Assembly: GCA_947453375.1 (NCBI GenBank)
Contig: CANGGT010000025.1
Coordinates: 1 to 32,211, forward strand
Length of the DNA: 32,211 nt
Direction: 5' to 3'
Source: Planctomycetaceae bacterium
GTDB lineage: Bacteria; Planctomycetota; Planctomycetia; Pirellulales; UBA1268
The notes below the pieces were generated by a model, which ran no database searches, was not told where the DNA came from, and was given only the letters and a program-made list of their open reading frames with translations. The position numbers and the translations under genes are program-made. Below are positions 9,367 through 16,552 of the stretch, piece by piece. Position 1 is the first letter of the stretch. Every line of letters starts with the position of its first letter.

Positions 9367-10493
9367 GCCCGCTCCCGATCAATCATCCGCTCCTCCAAGT
9401 GGGCCGTTGGCTCTCCGGCTTGGTCTTGTCGCCGCTGGGGCTGATCGCGCTGTTGGCGATCGGCGCGGTGTTCCTCGGCGGCGCCTATACCGTCGACCAG
9501 ACCGAGCAGGTGATCGTCACGCAGTTCGGCAGACCGGTCGGCACGGCGATCAACGCCCACGACGGCCCGAACGGCGCCGGCCTCCACTTCAAGTTGCCGA
9601 TGATCCAGACGGTGAACCGCTTCGAGAAGCGGATCCTCGAATGGGACGGCCCGCCGAGCGAGATGACGACCCGCGACAAGCTGTTCATCGTCGTCGACAC
9701 CTTCGCTCGCTGGCGGATCTCCGACCCACTCAAGTATTTCCAGAGCCTCCGCGACGAACGCAGCGCCGTCTCCCGGCTCGACGACATCCTCGGCAGCGAG
9801 ACGCGCAACGTCGTCGCCCGCCACGACCTCATCGAGGTGGTCCGCTCCGACCGGGATCGGGTCGCCGAGAAAGACGACACGATCGAGGAGACGGGCGTGT
9901 CGATCTCCTCGCTCCCGCCGATCCAGTTCGGCAGGCGGGCCCTCGAGAAGGAGATCCTCGCCGCCGCGCAGCCGAAGGTGACGCTGTGGGGGATCGAGCT
10001 CCTCGACGTTCGGATCAAGCGGCTCAACTACAAGACCGGCGTGATCGAGAAGATCTACGACCGGATGTCGTCGGAGCGGATGCAGATCGCCGAGCGGTTC
10101 CGCTCGCAGGGTGCCGGCGAGGCGGCGAAGATCGAGGGGAAGAAGGAGAAGGATCTGCAGAAGATCGAGTCAGAGGCCTACCTCAAGGTCCAGGAGATCA
10201 TGGGCGAGGCCGACGCGAAGGCCTCGGAGACCTATGCCTCGGCCTACGGATCGAGCCCCAAGGCCGCCGATTTCTACCGCTTCGTGAAGACCCTCGACAC
10301 CTACCGCGAAACCCTCGATCGCGATGCCACGCTCGTGCTCACGACCGACAGCGAGTTCTTCCGCTTGCTCAAGTCGATCGGCCCGGCTTCGGCGGGCGAG
10401 ACGCCGCCAGAGGGGACGCCGATCCCCGCGATGATTCCCCCGGCGATCCTCGAGAGCTCTCCCCCGGTGCCGGCAGCCGCACCGGCCCCGTGA
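9363..10493 (+). CDS. hflC: HflC, SPFH-domain FtsH-modulator subunit
   Basis: This 376-residue partner of HflK is translated from the overlapping ATGA. There is one membrane segment at about 20-40, then an SPFH domain starting YTVDQTEQVIVTQFGRPVG and continuing with HFKLPMIQTVNRFEKRI. The typical HflC stretch follows: LLDVRIKRLNYKTGVIEKIY, then DRMSSERMQIAERFRSQG and YASAYGSSPKAADFYRFVKT. The C-terminal tail, after LTTDSEFFRLLKSIG, is Pro/Ala-rich and longer than in proteobacterial HflC. Its predicted role is membrane-protein quality control together with FtsH, which is not in the window. Confidence 0.94.
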   Translation: MSPLPINHPLLQVGRWLSGLVLSPLGLIALLAIGAVFLGGAYTVDQTEQVIVTQFGRPVGTAINAHDGPNGAGLHFKLPMIQTVNRFEKRILEWDGPPSEMTTRDKLFIVVDTFARWRISDPLKYFQSLRDERSAVSRLDDILGSETRNVVARHDLIEVVRSDRDRVAEKDDTIEETGVSISSLPPIQFGRRALEKEILAAAQPKVTLWGIELLDVRIKRLNYKTGVIEKIYDRMSSERMQIAERFRSQGAGEAAKIEGKKEKDLQKIESEAYLKVQEIMGEADAKASETYASAYGSSPKAADFYRFVKTLDTYRETLDRDATLVLTTDSEFFRLLKSIGPASAGETPPEGTPIPAMIPPAILESSPPVPAAAPAP

Positions 10494-10800
10494 CGTCTGC
10501 CCTGAGATCTGCGACGCGGGGCTCGGGGCCGCTGATCATCGCCGGTGACGCTGCCTCATCCCGGCCGGGCGACCCGCGTTGCCCGCTTCTCTCCGGCGGC
10601 GCGGAGCACGGGAATAGAACCAACGCGAGGAACGGGGTACAACACCGAGAGCGGTGAAACATGCGCGTGGGTGGCCCGATAGGTGGCCGGCGTTCATGGG
10701 CACCTCTTCCGCGGGGCAATCGGGACGTCTGGTCGTCCCGGGGGAACGACGGACGGCAGCCTGACCGGAGAACCCGGTCGGGGATTTCAGGGGGATCATC
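10494..10800. other. Intergenic stretch after hflC
   Basis: This 307-nt gap holds no gene I can support. It contains small inverted repeats, such as GGGACG/CGTCCC around 10726 and ACCGG/CCGGT around 10766, which could form weak hairpins in the leader of the following gene. No convincing promoter boxes or U-tract terminator are visible. Confidence 0.4.
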
Positions 10801-11520
10801 ATGGTGGGTCGTAGCTCATCCTTCCAAGGTCTTTTCCTTCGGCACGGTGTCGCAGCCGGTTGGTGCGCGCTGGCCGTGCTCGTGGGGACAGCGGCCGCGC
10901 AGCCGGCTGCCAAGGGGCGGCCAAAAGCCAACCCGGAGGTCAAGAAGCTCGACTCCAAGATGGAGAAGGTGAAGGATTCGTTCCTCAAGGACACCGAGCA
11001 ACTGATCAAGTCGTACGAGGATGCCGGCTCCTACGACCGCGCCCGCACGATCCTCGAGGCGCTCCAGAAGCTCTATCCCCAGAACGAACCGATCAAGATG
11101 AAGCTCGAGCAGCTCGCCGCCCAGAGCCTCGATGCCAGCGAAATCGACTTCGACCTCGATGCCGGCAAGTCGTGGCAGGAAGTGGGCCCCGTGGGGAAGG
11201 ATCGCACGATCCGGATCCGGGTCAGCGGCGACTACAAGCTGACCACGGCCCCGCTCACCACCGGGCCCGATGGCTTGGCCGGCGAGAATCCCGAGAAGGA
11301 TCTCCTCGCCCATGTGCCGTTCGGCGCGGTGATGGGGGCGATCATCCCCGCCGCGGCCCCCAACGCCACCGAGAAGCCACCGAAGCCGTTCCTCGTCGGA
11401 TCGTCCTACGAACGCCCCGCCGACCGCGACGGCGTCCTCTACCTGAAGGTCAACGTCCCGCCGAACTCCAAGTGTGTCGGCAAGCTCCAGGTGAAGGTCG
11501 GGGGGACGATCCTGCCCTGA
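10801..11520 (+). CDS. Secreted protein with helical/TPR-like and lectin-like regions
   Basis: This is a 239-residue protein with an N-terminal signal peptide (hydrophobic 18-30, cleavage near AAA-QP at 33). Residues 40-115 are helical and lysine/glutamate-rich, with the segment DAGSYDRARTILEALQKLYP resembling one tetratricopeptide repeat. Residues 120-239 look like a beta-sandwich: SWQEVGPVGKDRTIRIRVSG, then PFLVGSSYERPADRDGVLYL and KVNVPPN. This spacing recalls PA-IL (LecA) type galactose-binding modules found at the C-termini of many planctomycete secreted proteins, although calcium ligands cannot be confirmed by eye. It converges on the histidine kinase gene with an 18-nt gap. The function is unknown; a cell-surface or envelope role is likely. 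Confidence 0.8.
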   Translation: MVGRSSSFQGLFLRHGVAAGWCALAVLVGTAAAQPAAKGRPKANPEVKKLDSKMEKVKDSFLKDTEQLIKSYEDAGSYDRARTILEALQKLYPQNEPIKMKLEQLAAQSLDASEIDFDLDAGKSWQEVGPVGKDRTIRIRVSGDYKLTTAPLTTGPDGLAGENPEKDLLAHVPFGAVMGAIIPAAAPNATEKPPKPFLVGSSYERPADRDGVLYLKVNVPPNSKCVGKLQVKVGGTILP

Positions 11521-11538
11521 AGGGGCCGGCAGAAGGGC

Positions 11539-12609
11539 TCACTGGCCTGGGACACTCGTCGGCAGCACGACGCGGACGCGCGTCCCCTGGCCGGCGACGC
11601 TCTCGATGAGCACCTCGCGCCCGAACAGCCTGGCACGCTGTCGGATCCCTTCGAGACCGAAGCTCCCTGCCGGGACGCGATCGGGCGCGAAGCCGACGCC
11701 ATCGTCGCTGACCTCGACGGCCAATTCCCCGGCACCCTGAGGCTCGATCGCCACGCGCACGTGGGTCGCGCCGGCGTGCTTGCGGATGTTGGAGAGCGAT
11801 TCCTGAACGATGCGGAACAGGGCCGTCGCCACATCGGGCCCCGGTTCGGTCACGCTCCCGGGGTGTTGATAGTCGACCACGAGCCCAATGGCCCGGGCTT
11901 CTTCGACGAGGGATTCGACGGCAGCGATGATCCCCAATTCGTCGAGCATCGGAGGGCGCAAGCCGTTGATGAGCCGGCGCGCCTCGTCGATCGCCATTCG
12001 GACCACGCGCCGTGCCTCGGCGAGGTCCTGGCGCACCGCTGGCGTCATCCCATTCCCGGAGTCGAGCGCATGGCCGCAGGCCTCGAGGTGCATCGAGGCG
12101 CTCGCGAGGTACTGCGCGAGGCCGTCGTGGATCTCGTAGGAGACGACGCGCCGCTCCCGCTCCTGGGTCTCGAGGAGCTTCTGGAGAACCTGCCGCTCGG
12201 CGTGGAGCGACGCCTCGGTGGCCAGGAGCGTCCGCTGATCGTGTGAGGTGAGGACGGCCGCCACCACCCGTCCGCCGTCGAACACCGGCGCGGCCCGCAC
12301 CGAATAGGGGATCCGCGTTCCATCCTCGGTGATCGCGATCAGATCGAAGGCGACGCTGCGTCCCTCCTGGAATACCTCGTCGTAGTACCGCCGCACCCGT
12401 TCCACCTCGAAGTCGGGCATGAAATCGAAGGCACTGCGGCCGATGAGCCCCGTCGGATCGAAGCCGGCCGCGATCTGATTGATCGAGCGGACGCGGCACT
12501 CGTCATCGATCACCGTGACGTAGCAATCGATGCTGCCGGAAAGTGAATCCCAGAGATGCCGGATGTCGGGCATCTGCCAGGCTTCGACGGTGGCATCGTC
12601 CGAGGGCAT
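11539..12609 (-). CDS. PAS-domain sensor histidine kinase, NarL/DegS type
   Basis: This is a 356-residue cytoplasmic kinase with no membrane segment. A PAS domain covers about 16-125 (ITEDGTRIPYSVRAAPVFD is its typical late part). The HisKA_3 dimerisation domain carries the phosphoacceptor in SYEIHDGLAQYL, His161, in the HD-containing motif of NarX/DegS kinases, followed by RRLINGLRPPMLDELGI. The HATPase domain at about 255-352 has the N box (QESLSNIRKHA, Asn274) and DDGVGF at 302-307. Kinases of this type phosphorylate NarL-family regulators, but none is encoded nearby, so it is an orphan here. It diverges from the GYF-domain gene across 194 nt. The start at 12609 was chosen because it gives the whole PAS domain; Met13 is an alternative. 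Confidence 0.92.
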   Translation of the reverse strand: MPSDDATVEAWQMPDIRHLWDSLSGSIDCYVTVIDDECRVRSINQIAAGFDPTGLIGRSAFDFMPDFEVERVRRYYDEVFQEGRSVAFDLIAITEDGTRIPYSVRAAPVFDGGRVVAAVLTSHDQRTLLATEASLHAERQVLQKLLETQERERRVVSYEIHDGLAQYLASASMHLEACGHALDSGNGMTPAVRQDLAEARRVVRMAIDEARRLINGLRPPMLDELGIIAAVESLVEEARAIGLVVDYQHPGSVTEPGPDVATALFRIVQESLSNIRKHAGATHVRVAIEPQGAGELAVEVSDDGVGFAPDRVPAGSFGLEGIRQRARLFGREVLIESVAGQGTRVRVVLPTSVPGQ

Positions 12610-12803
12610 CGATCGGGTCCTGGAGGAAAAGGGGGACGCTCTTCCCTGAGCCTACCATGGAGGGACAGTGCCCCCCCTTTCCCTTCTCTCGGTTCGGCTG
12701 ACGTCGTCCCTCCGGCGCCACGGGCGTCGGCACCGCGGCGGACGGTATCCTGAAGGGGACACCGCGTCGTTTCTCCACGCCTGAAGTTCTTCCGGAGCCT
12801 TTC

Positions 12804-13850
12804 GTGACCGAACGCTGGTATTACTCCCGCGATGGCCGACGGCAGGGACCGGTGCCGCGGGAGCGCCTGACCGACCTCGCCCGCGGCGGTTGGCTCTCCC
12901 CCGACGACCTCGTCTGGTCGGCAGGGAGCCCCGAGTGGATGCCGGCCCGGTCGCTCGACTGGCTGTGGGGGGGCACGATCACCCGCACGGTCAACGACCT
13001 CGTCGATGCCGCGCTCCATCCCGAAAAGTCATCGCGCGGGCCCTCGTCGCATCCGCTCTCCGAGCGGCCGCCGCTGATCGACTGGGAGCATCTCGCCCCG
13101 CGGCATCTCCTCGCCACGGTTGGGGCCTTCCTCGCTGCCCTCGGCATCGCGTTCACGGCGATCGCCCACTCCCGGCTTGCGCTCGGGCTGACCCTCGGTG
13201 GGCTTTTCCTGGCAGCGCTCGGGATGCACGTCGAGTGCGGGCGACTGCTCGCGCAGGTGAAGGAGAACCTCGACAAGCACGCCGCCGAGCGGGCGGCGCG
13301 GCGGCTCGAGGAGGAGCGCCTCGCCCTCGAGCGCAAAAAGCTCGACCTCGAAGTGGAGCGCCTCGCGGCCGAGCGGGCGTCGGCCAACCAAACGCCCGGC
13401 CCGGCAGAGGCTTCGCCCCCCGCTGCGCCCCCTCCCATCGAAGCGCCGCACTCGAGCCCTCCGGCCGACAGCGCACGCGACGACGAACCGCCGGCCGACG
13501 ACCGGATCGTGATCTATCACCTCCCCGTGCGGCGCTTCAGCCCGGGGGTGGCGGCGATCCTCAGCCTCTTCGTGCCCGGCTTGGGGCAGCTCTACAAGGG
13601 GCAGTTTTTCCGAGCGATCGTCTGGTTCGTGATCGTGGTTGCCGGCTACTGTGCGCTCGTCCTCCCGGGCGTGGTGCTCCATGCCTGCTGCATTCTTGGC
13701 GCGCTCAGTGGCAATCCCTGGACCGATCCGATGACGACCTACGAGCCCCGGCCGGCGCATTGGCCTGCCGTCAAACGGACTCCGCGGAAGCCGCGTAAGT
13801 CCGCAGACAAGCCCAGCTCCGACCGCCGCCGCGGGGAAGCCGGCCGGTGA
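12804..13850 (+). CDS. GYF_2 (DUF4339) / coiled-coil / TM2-like membrane protein
   Basis: This 348-residue protein starts with GTG. Residues 5-56 are a GYF_2 domain (WYYSRDGRRQGPV, then GGWLSPDDLVW and SPEWMPA), a module thought to bind proline-rich peptides. Two adjacent membrane helices follow at about 102-120 and 125-143, then a charged coiled coil at about 148-193 and a proline-rich linker at about 197-232. A TM2-like end at 245-305 starts with RFSPGVAAILSLFVPGLGQLY and has a further helix at 268-300. The proline-rich linker could be bound by the GYF domain of the same or another copy. The exact function is unknown. It is a single gene just before the tRNA, divergent from the kinase gene. 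Confidence 0.85.
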   Translation: MTERWYYSRDGRRQGPVPRERLTDLARGGWLSPDDLVWSAGSPEWMPARSLDWLWGGTITRTVNDLVDAALHPEKSSRGPSSHPLSERPPLIDWEHLAPRHLLATVGAFLAALGIAFTAIAHSRLALGLTLGGLFLAALGMHVECGRLLAQVKENLDKHAAERAARRLEEERLALERKKLDLEVERLAAERASANQTPGPAEASPPAAPPPIEAPHSSPPADSARDDEPPADDRIVIYHLPVRRFSPGVAAILSLFVPGLGQLYKGQFFRAIVWFVIVVAGYCALVLPGVVLHACCILGALSGNPWTDPMTTYEPRPAHWPAVKRTPRKPRKSADKPSSDRRRGEAGR

Positions 13851-13915
13851 CGGGCCGGGGCGTCTGCGGTTGCCCGCCCCACCACGCCACACGATAATCG
13901 CTCGGCTCCACCGAG

Positions 13916-13985
<70 letters not shown>

Positions 13986-13988
<3 letters not shown>

Positions 13989-14261
13989 TTCGCGTGCGTC
14001 CCTGTTTTTCAGGGACGCACGCTCCTCGGCGGGGGTCACCGTGACACCCCCGTCCCGAGCACTGTTCGCCACACTGCTCCCTTCCGCTGTCGATAACGCT
14101 CTCCGATGGGCGTCGGAGGCCGCCCAGACCGCTGCCAGGAACCAAAAGGCGGTCGCAGCAGCGCTCAGCGCGAGGACCGCGGCGACGACGCTCCAGCGGC
14201 CCAGGCCGATCGGTATGCGTCCCTCGCATAGTGGCGCCATCAGCGGTTCACGACCTTGCAC
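13986..14261 (-). CDS. Hypothetical small single-pass membrane protein
   Basis: This is a reading frame of 91 residues from a GTG at 14261, or 84 residues from an ATG at 14240, and I cannot choose between them because neither has a clear ribosome site. One membrane helix is predicted at about residues 23-47 (VVAAVLALSAAATAFWFLAA), followed by a polar tail. Codons in the membrane part are strongly GC-ending as in real genes of this genome; in the tail they are less so. Its stop codon overlaps the last three bases of the tRNA on the opposite strand, and its last codons form the right and left arms of a 13-bp inverted repeat. It resembles nothing I can name. The gene may be real but small, and its place within the island suggests an accessory function. 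Confidence 0.45.
13992..14022. repeat. Perfect 13-bp inverted repeat next to the tRNA
   Basis: GCGTGCGTCCCTG at 13992-14004 is the exact reverse complement of 14010-14022, separated by five T. It begins 4 nt after the tRNA. On the plus strand the RNA hairpin could act as a 3'-end signal for the tRNA transcript, but no U-tract follows. It is absent after the second tRNA fragment at 16506, so it belongs to the island side. Confidence 0.7.
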
Positions 14262-14348
14262 TCTCTATCAAGACCGACTTGATCGCGAGGCCGCTGCTTG
14301 GCTTGGTTCGCCCTTTTTGAGAGCCCGCCGGGCCTTGCCGTATCGCGG

Positions 14349-14795
14349 TCAGAATGGCGAGGTATGACCACCGGCGACTTTGACAACCATCTTGGTGCCT
14401 GGGTCGCTCAACGCAGCAGAAGGGGTCAAAATGGTCACCTTGAAATGTTCCTGCGCGTTGGCTGAAATATCTGATCGAAGATACTCCGTGGCCTCATCGA
14501 CAAAAGCTCCGGAGGCGTCGAAGAACTCGGCCTCGATCGTCACGCCGGACCACGTCCGATTTCCTTTGTTTGTGATGAGCCCCACGATCTCCACGCTTCG
14601 GTCAGAACTGCGCCTCTGAACGTCACTGACCGTCAGTTCTTTGGTGACGTCGCCCTTGAAGAAGGTCATTTGCAGCAGAGGAAGGAATCCCAACAGCATG
14701 ATTGGGATCATCACAAGATAATTCTTCCAACCCCACGACATATTGAAGTTCGACATCTCGGCGCCGCAATTGGAACACTTCATCTGTGCAAGCAT
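14349..14795 (-). CDS. Membrane protein with N-terminal zinc-ribbon half and FxLYD-like domain
   Basis: This is a 148-residue protein. MKCSNCGAEM near the start gives one CxxC knuckle (Cys7 and Cys10), a zinc-ribbon half. A membrane helix follows at about 29-49 (YLVMIPIMLLGFLPLLQMTF). The rest is a beta-rich domain with VEIVGLITNKGNRTWSGVTI and AEFFDASGAFVDEATEYL, the pattern of FxLYD-type extracytoplasmic domains. An internal Met at residue 5 (14783) is an equally plausible start, giving MKCSNCG as the N-terminus; neither start has a good ribosome site. It follows the HEAT-like gene by 64 nt on the same strand. Its base composition is clearly more AT-rich than the host genes, which points to transfer. 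The function is unknown. Confidence 0.75.
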   Translation of the reverse strand: MLAQMKCSNCGAEMSNFNMSWGWKNYLVMIPIMLLGFLPLLQMTFFKGDVTKELTVSDVQRRSSDRSVEIVGLITNKGNRTWSGVTIEAEFFDASGAFVDEATEYLRSDISANAQEHFKVTILTPSAALSDPGTKMVVKVAGGHTSPF

Positions 14796-14859
14796 GAGGA
14801 GAAAGCCTTTCTCGACGAACGGCCCCGATCACGGGGCGGCGACAATGAACTCTGTGTTG

Positions 14860-15315
14860 CTACTCTGCCCGATCTCGCCGCTCCCGTGCATCGGCTGGTT
14901 CGACAGCGATCTCCTCAAGCCGAGCCGCTGCCATTTCCCGGACTTTCCTTCCCCGATCAGCTACGAGTTGTTCGCCGATTTCCATCGCAAAGCCATGGGG
15001 CATGCTGTCCAAGCAGCAAGCAACGCGAAAGCGGACCGTTGAGTTTTTGTGCGACGCAAGCGACCGCCATTCGGAGAGCAGCTCCGTATGCTCGCGAGCA
15101 AGCTTCGTCATCCATGATGCGGCTTGCTCCCACACGCCAGAGCCGCCTTCGGAAAACGCCTTGGAAAATGAATTGCGGAAATCACCAATCGCACGTGTAC
15201 CGTCGAGGACGTCATGCACTGCGTCGATTACGCCCTCAATCAGGGCGACCTGTCGCTCGTCGCGCAAGTAGCGTAAGGCGCACTTCTTCTCATGCTCGCG
15301 ACCAAACGTGAACAT
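14860..15315 (-). CDS. Hypothetical helical protein, possible HEAT repeats
   Basis: This is a 151-residue all-helical, soluble protein that I do not recognise. The second half (STVRFRVACCLDSMPHGFAM, then RGRKVREMAAARLEEI) shows paired helices with the spacing and the R/K-V-R-x-x-A-A pattern of HEAT repeats, a protein-protein interaction scaffold. The N-terminus, MFTFGREHEKKCALRYL, is charged. A GAAGAG ribosome site lies about 9 nt before the ATG, and a palindrome overlapping a TATAAA box lies 34 nt upstream. It is probably the first gene of a two-gene transcript with the zinc-ribbon protein. Composition is AT-richer than the host. Small HEAT-like proteins in islands can be immunity or adaptor proteins, but nothing here proves that. 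Confidence 0.7.
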   Translation of the reverse strand: MFTFGREHEKKCALRYLRDERQVALIEGVIDAVHDVLDGTRAIGDFRNSFSKAFSEGGSGVWEQAASWMTKLAREHTELLSEWRSLASHKNSTVRFRVACCLDSMPHGFAMEIGEQLVADRGRKVREMAAARLEEIAVEPADARERRDRAE

Positions 15316-15348
15316 CGTGCGGAACTCTTCTTAAGCGCCGAACTCGTA

Positions 15349-15367
15349 TTTATACGGTCTGTATAAT
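15349..15367 (-). promoter_or_regulatory. Candidate promoter/operator of the HEAT-like gene
   Basis: TATAC-ggtct-GTATA (15351-15365) is a perfect 5-bp palindrome with a 5-nt spacer. Read on the minus strand it overlaps TATAAA (15354-15349), placed about 34 nt before the start codon at 15315 and so suited to be a -10 box. A TATAAT also occurs on the plus strand at 15362-15367. No good -35 box is visible on either strand, so activator control or a chance match are both possible. Confidence 0.35.
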
Positions 15368-15382
15368 CACCCGCGACTGCGT

Positions 15383-15478
15383 GTTAACGCACCATCGGCC
15401 GCAGGCTGAGTCCGGCCTCAACCGCTCTCCAGACAATGAGTTACGGTGATTTGGCACCCCAGTCGCCGGTGCGTTAAC
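15383..15478. repeat. 96-nt unit bounded by 11-bp perfect inverted repeats
   Basis: GTTAACGCACC at 15383-15393 is the exact reverse complement of GGTGCGTTAAC at 15468-15478. The 74 nt between them contain GGCCG/CGGCC and GGTG/CACC inner pairs but no reading frame. It could be a miniature inverted-repeat element or a recombination site. No flanking target duplication is evident. Confidence 0.55.
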
Positions 15479-15701
15479 AGGCGCACCATGCAGTATATCC
15501 ACCCTTGCCGAGCATGCCGCAAGCGGGGGGCAGCCCGGTGTCGGTCAACCGGAGCTGATCGCGGACGAGCAAGCCCTGTCCGGGATCGGATCTGATTCCC
15601 GGGCCTGACTGCCCGGCCCCGCCTTGCCTCTCTCCTGCCGCCCCGGCCCATCCCCGCGGGCGTTCGGGAAGCTGCTGTCCGCGCGGGCGCTTCGGACATC
15701 G

Positions 15702-16286
15702 CTACGCCAACGCCAAGCACAGACCCGCGAGCACCACCACTCCGCCGGCGACGCGCGTGACGATCTCGCGATCGTTGCCAGGGACGAGGGCTCCTAATCC
15801 GAGACCGGCCCCATGAAGCAGGGCTGTCGCTGCCACGAATCCCACCATGTATGGACCGGCTCCAATCGCCGCGGGCATTTCGACGCCGTGGGCATGGCCG
15901 TGCAAGCCCGCGAACAGCCCAACCGCCGGCACACTCCAGGAGAGTGGCAGCCGACACGCTCCGGCGGCGAGAAGCCCGAACACGAGCACCGACGCCAAGA
16001 TCCCCTCCTCGACGTACGGCACGGGCACGCCGGCAATTCCCAGGCCGCCACCCAAGACCATCGCGACCAGAAAGCCGCAGGGGATGGCCCACGTCGTTCT
16101 GCCCCGGGCCTGCGATGCCCACAGGCCGACCGCCACCATCGCCAGCAGGTGATCGGGGCCGCTGACCGGGTGGAGCAACCCCTGCGCGAAGCCGGCGGCC
16201 CCGGCGGGGCCGGGGTGCGCGAGGGCCATTTCGGGCTGCAGGGCGATCAAGACCGTAAGGGTCATGAGCCGCATGGCGTGGTTCAT
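15702..16286 (-). CDS. hupE: HupE/UreJ family membrane protein
   Basis: This 194-residue protein of the HupE/UreJ family (nickel/cobalt permease-like) has a signal-like N-terminus at 1-24 (LTVLIALQPEMALAHPG) and about six membrane helices. The diagnostic motifs are HPVSGPDHLLAMVAVGLWAS near the N-terminus, with His and Asp for metal, and GLHGHAHGVEMP in the middle. I chose ATG 16286 because the mature protein then starts right after a normal signal; the frame stays open upstream to 16466, but that extension has no family match. No hydrogenase, urease or other nickel or cobalt enzyme lies nearby, so this is an orphan transporter within the tRNA island. Its GC content equals that of the host. 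Confidence 0.88.
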   Translation of the reverse strand: MNHAMRLMTLTVLIALQPEMALAHPGPAGAAGFAQGLLHPVSGPDHLLAMVAVGLWASQARGRTTWAIPCGFLVAMVLGGGLGIAGVPVPYVEEGILASVLVFGLLAAGACRLPLSWSVPAVGLFAGLHGHAHGVEMPAAIGAGPYMVGFVAATALLHGAGLGLGALVPGNDREIVTRVAGGVVVLAGLCLALA

Positions 16287-16464
16287 GGTGCGCGCCGTCG
16301 GTAGCGGGGTGGCAAGTAACAGCCACCACGATACGGCCGGCTCGCCACGTTTCCCATCCGTGAAGTTCATCGTCGCCGAAATCCCGCGCTGGACGATGCG
16401 CGTCGTTCCCGAGTATTTTCCATCAGCGCGGGGTGACCACGAGGTGGCTTGGAGGCCGTTCTCC

Positions 16465-16506
16465 ACTCAGAATCCCTTGGTGGTGTGTTCGAATCACACC
16501 GGGCCT
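16465..16506 (+). repeat. Right attachment repeat (attR-like), displaced tRNA 3' half
   Basis: This is a copy of tRNA bases 13946-13987 with two substitutions, one in the anticodon (T to G at 16470) and one at 16482. No tRNA 5' half precedes it, so it cannot encode a tRNA. The changes fit loss of selection after an element displaced the original 3' end. It ends 46 nt before the start codon of the PQQ-propeller gene. Confidence 0.8.
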
Positions 16507-16552
16507 CGTTGTTGCTTTTCACTCCCGCCAGACAACCGCGAGATCCACTGCC

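Larger units (their letters stand above)
15316..15701. other. Non-coding stretch of the island with inverted repeats
   Basis: No gene is supported in these 386 nt between the HEAT-like gene start and the hupE stop. It holds a palindrome at 15351-15365, an 11-bp inverted repeat enclosing 96 nt at 15383-15478, a GGTGCG/CGCACC hairpin starting at 15468, and a GTCCG/CGGAC hairpin near 15679-15699 just downstream of hupE. Confidence 0.6.

Noticed and set aside
15383-15478. Integron attC site
   Set aside because: Length and pairing are suggestive, but the ends do not fit RYYYAAC/GTTRRRY and no integron integrase is present, so I list it only as an inverted-repeat unit.
15418-16329. 303-codon open frame on the minus strand over hupE
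   Set aside because: It is a shifted frame of the hupE gene with Arg/Pro/Gly-rich composition.
16433-16552. Longer start of the PQQ-propeller gene
   Set aside because: It would translate the tRNA fragment and hide the signal peptide that begins at 16553.
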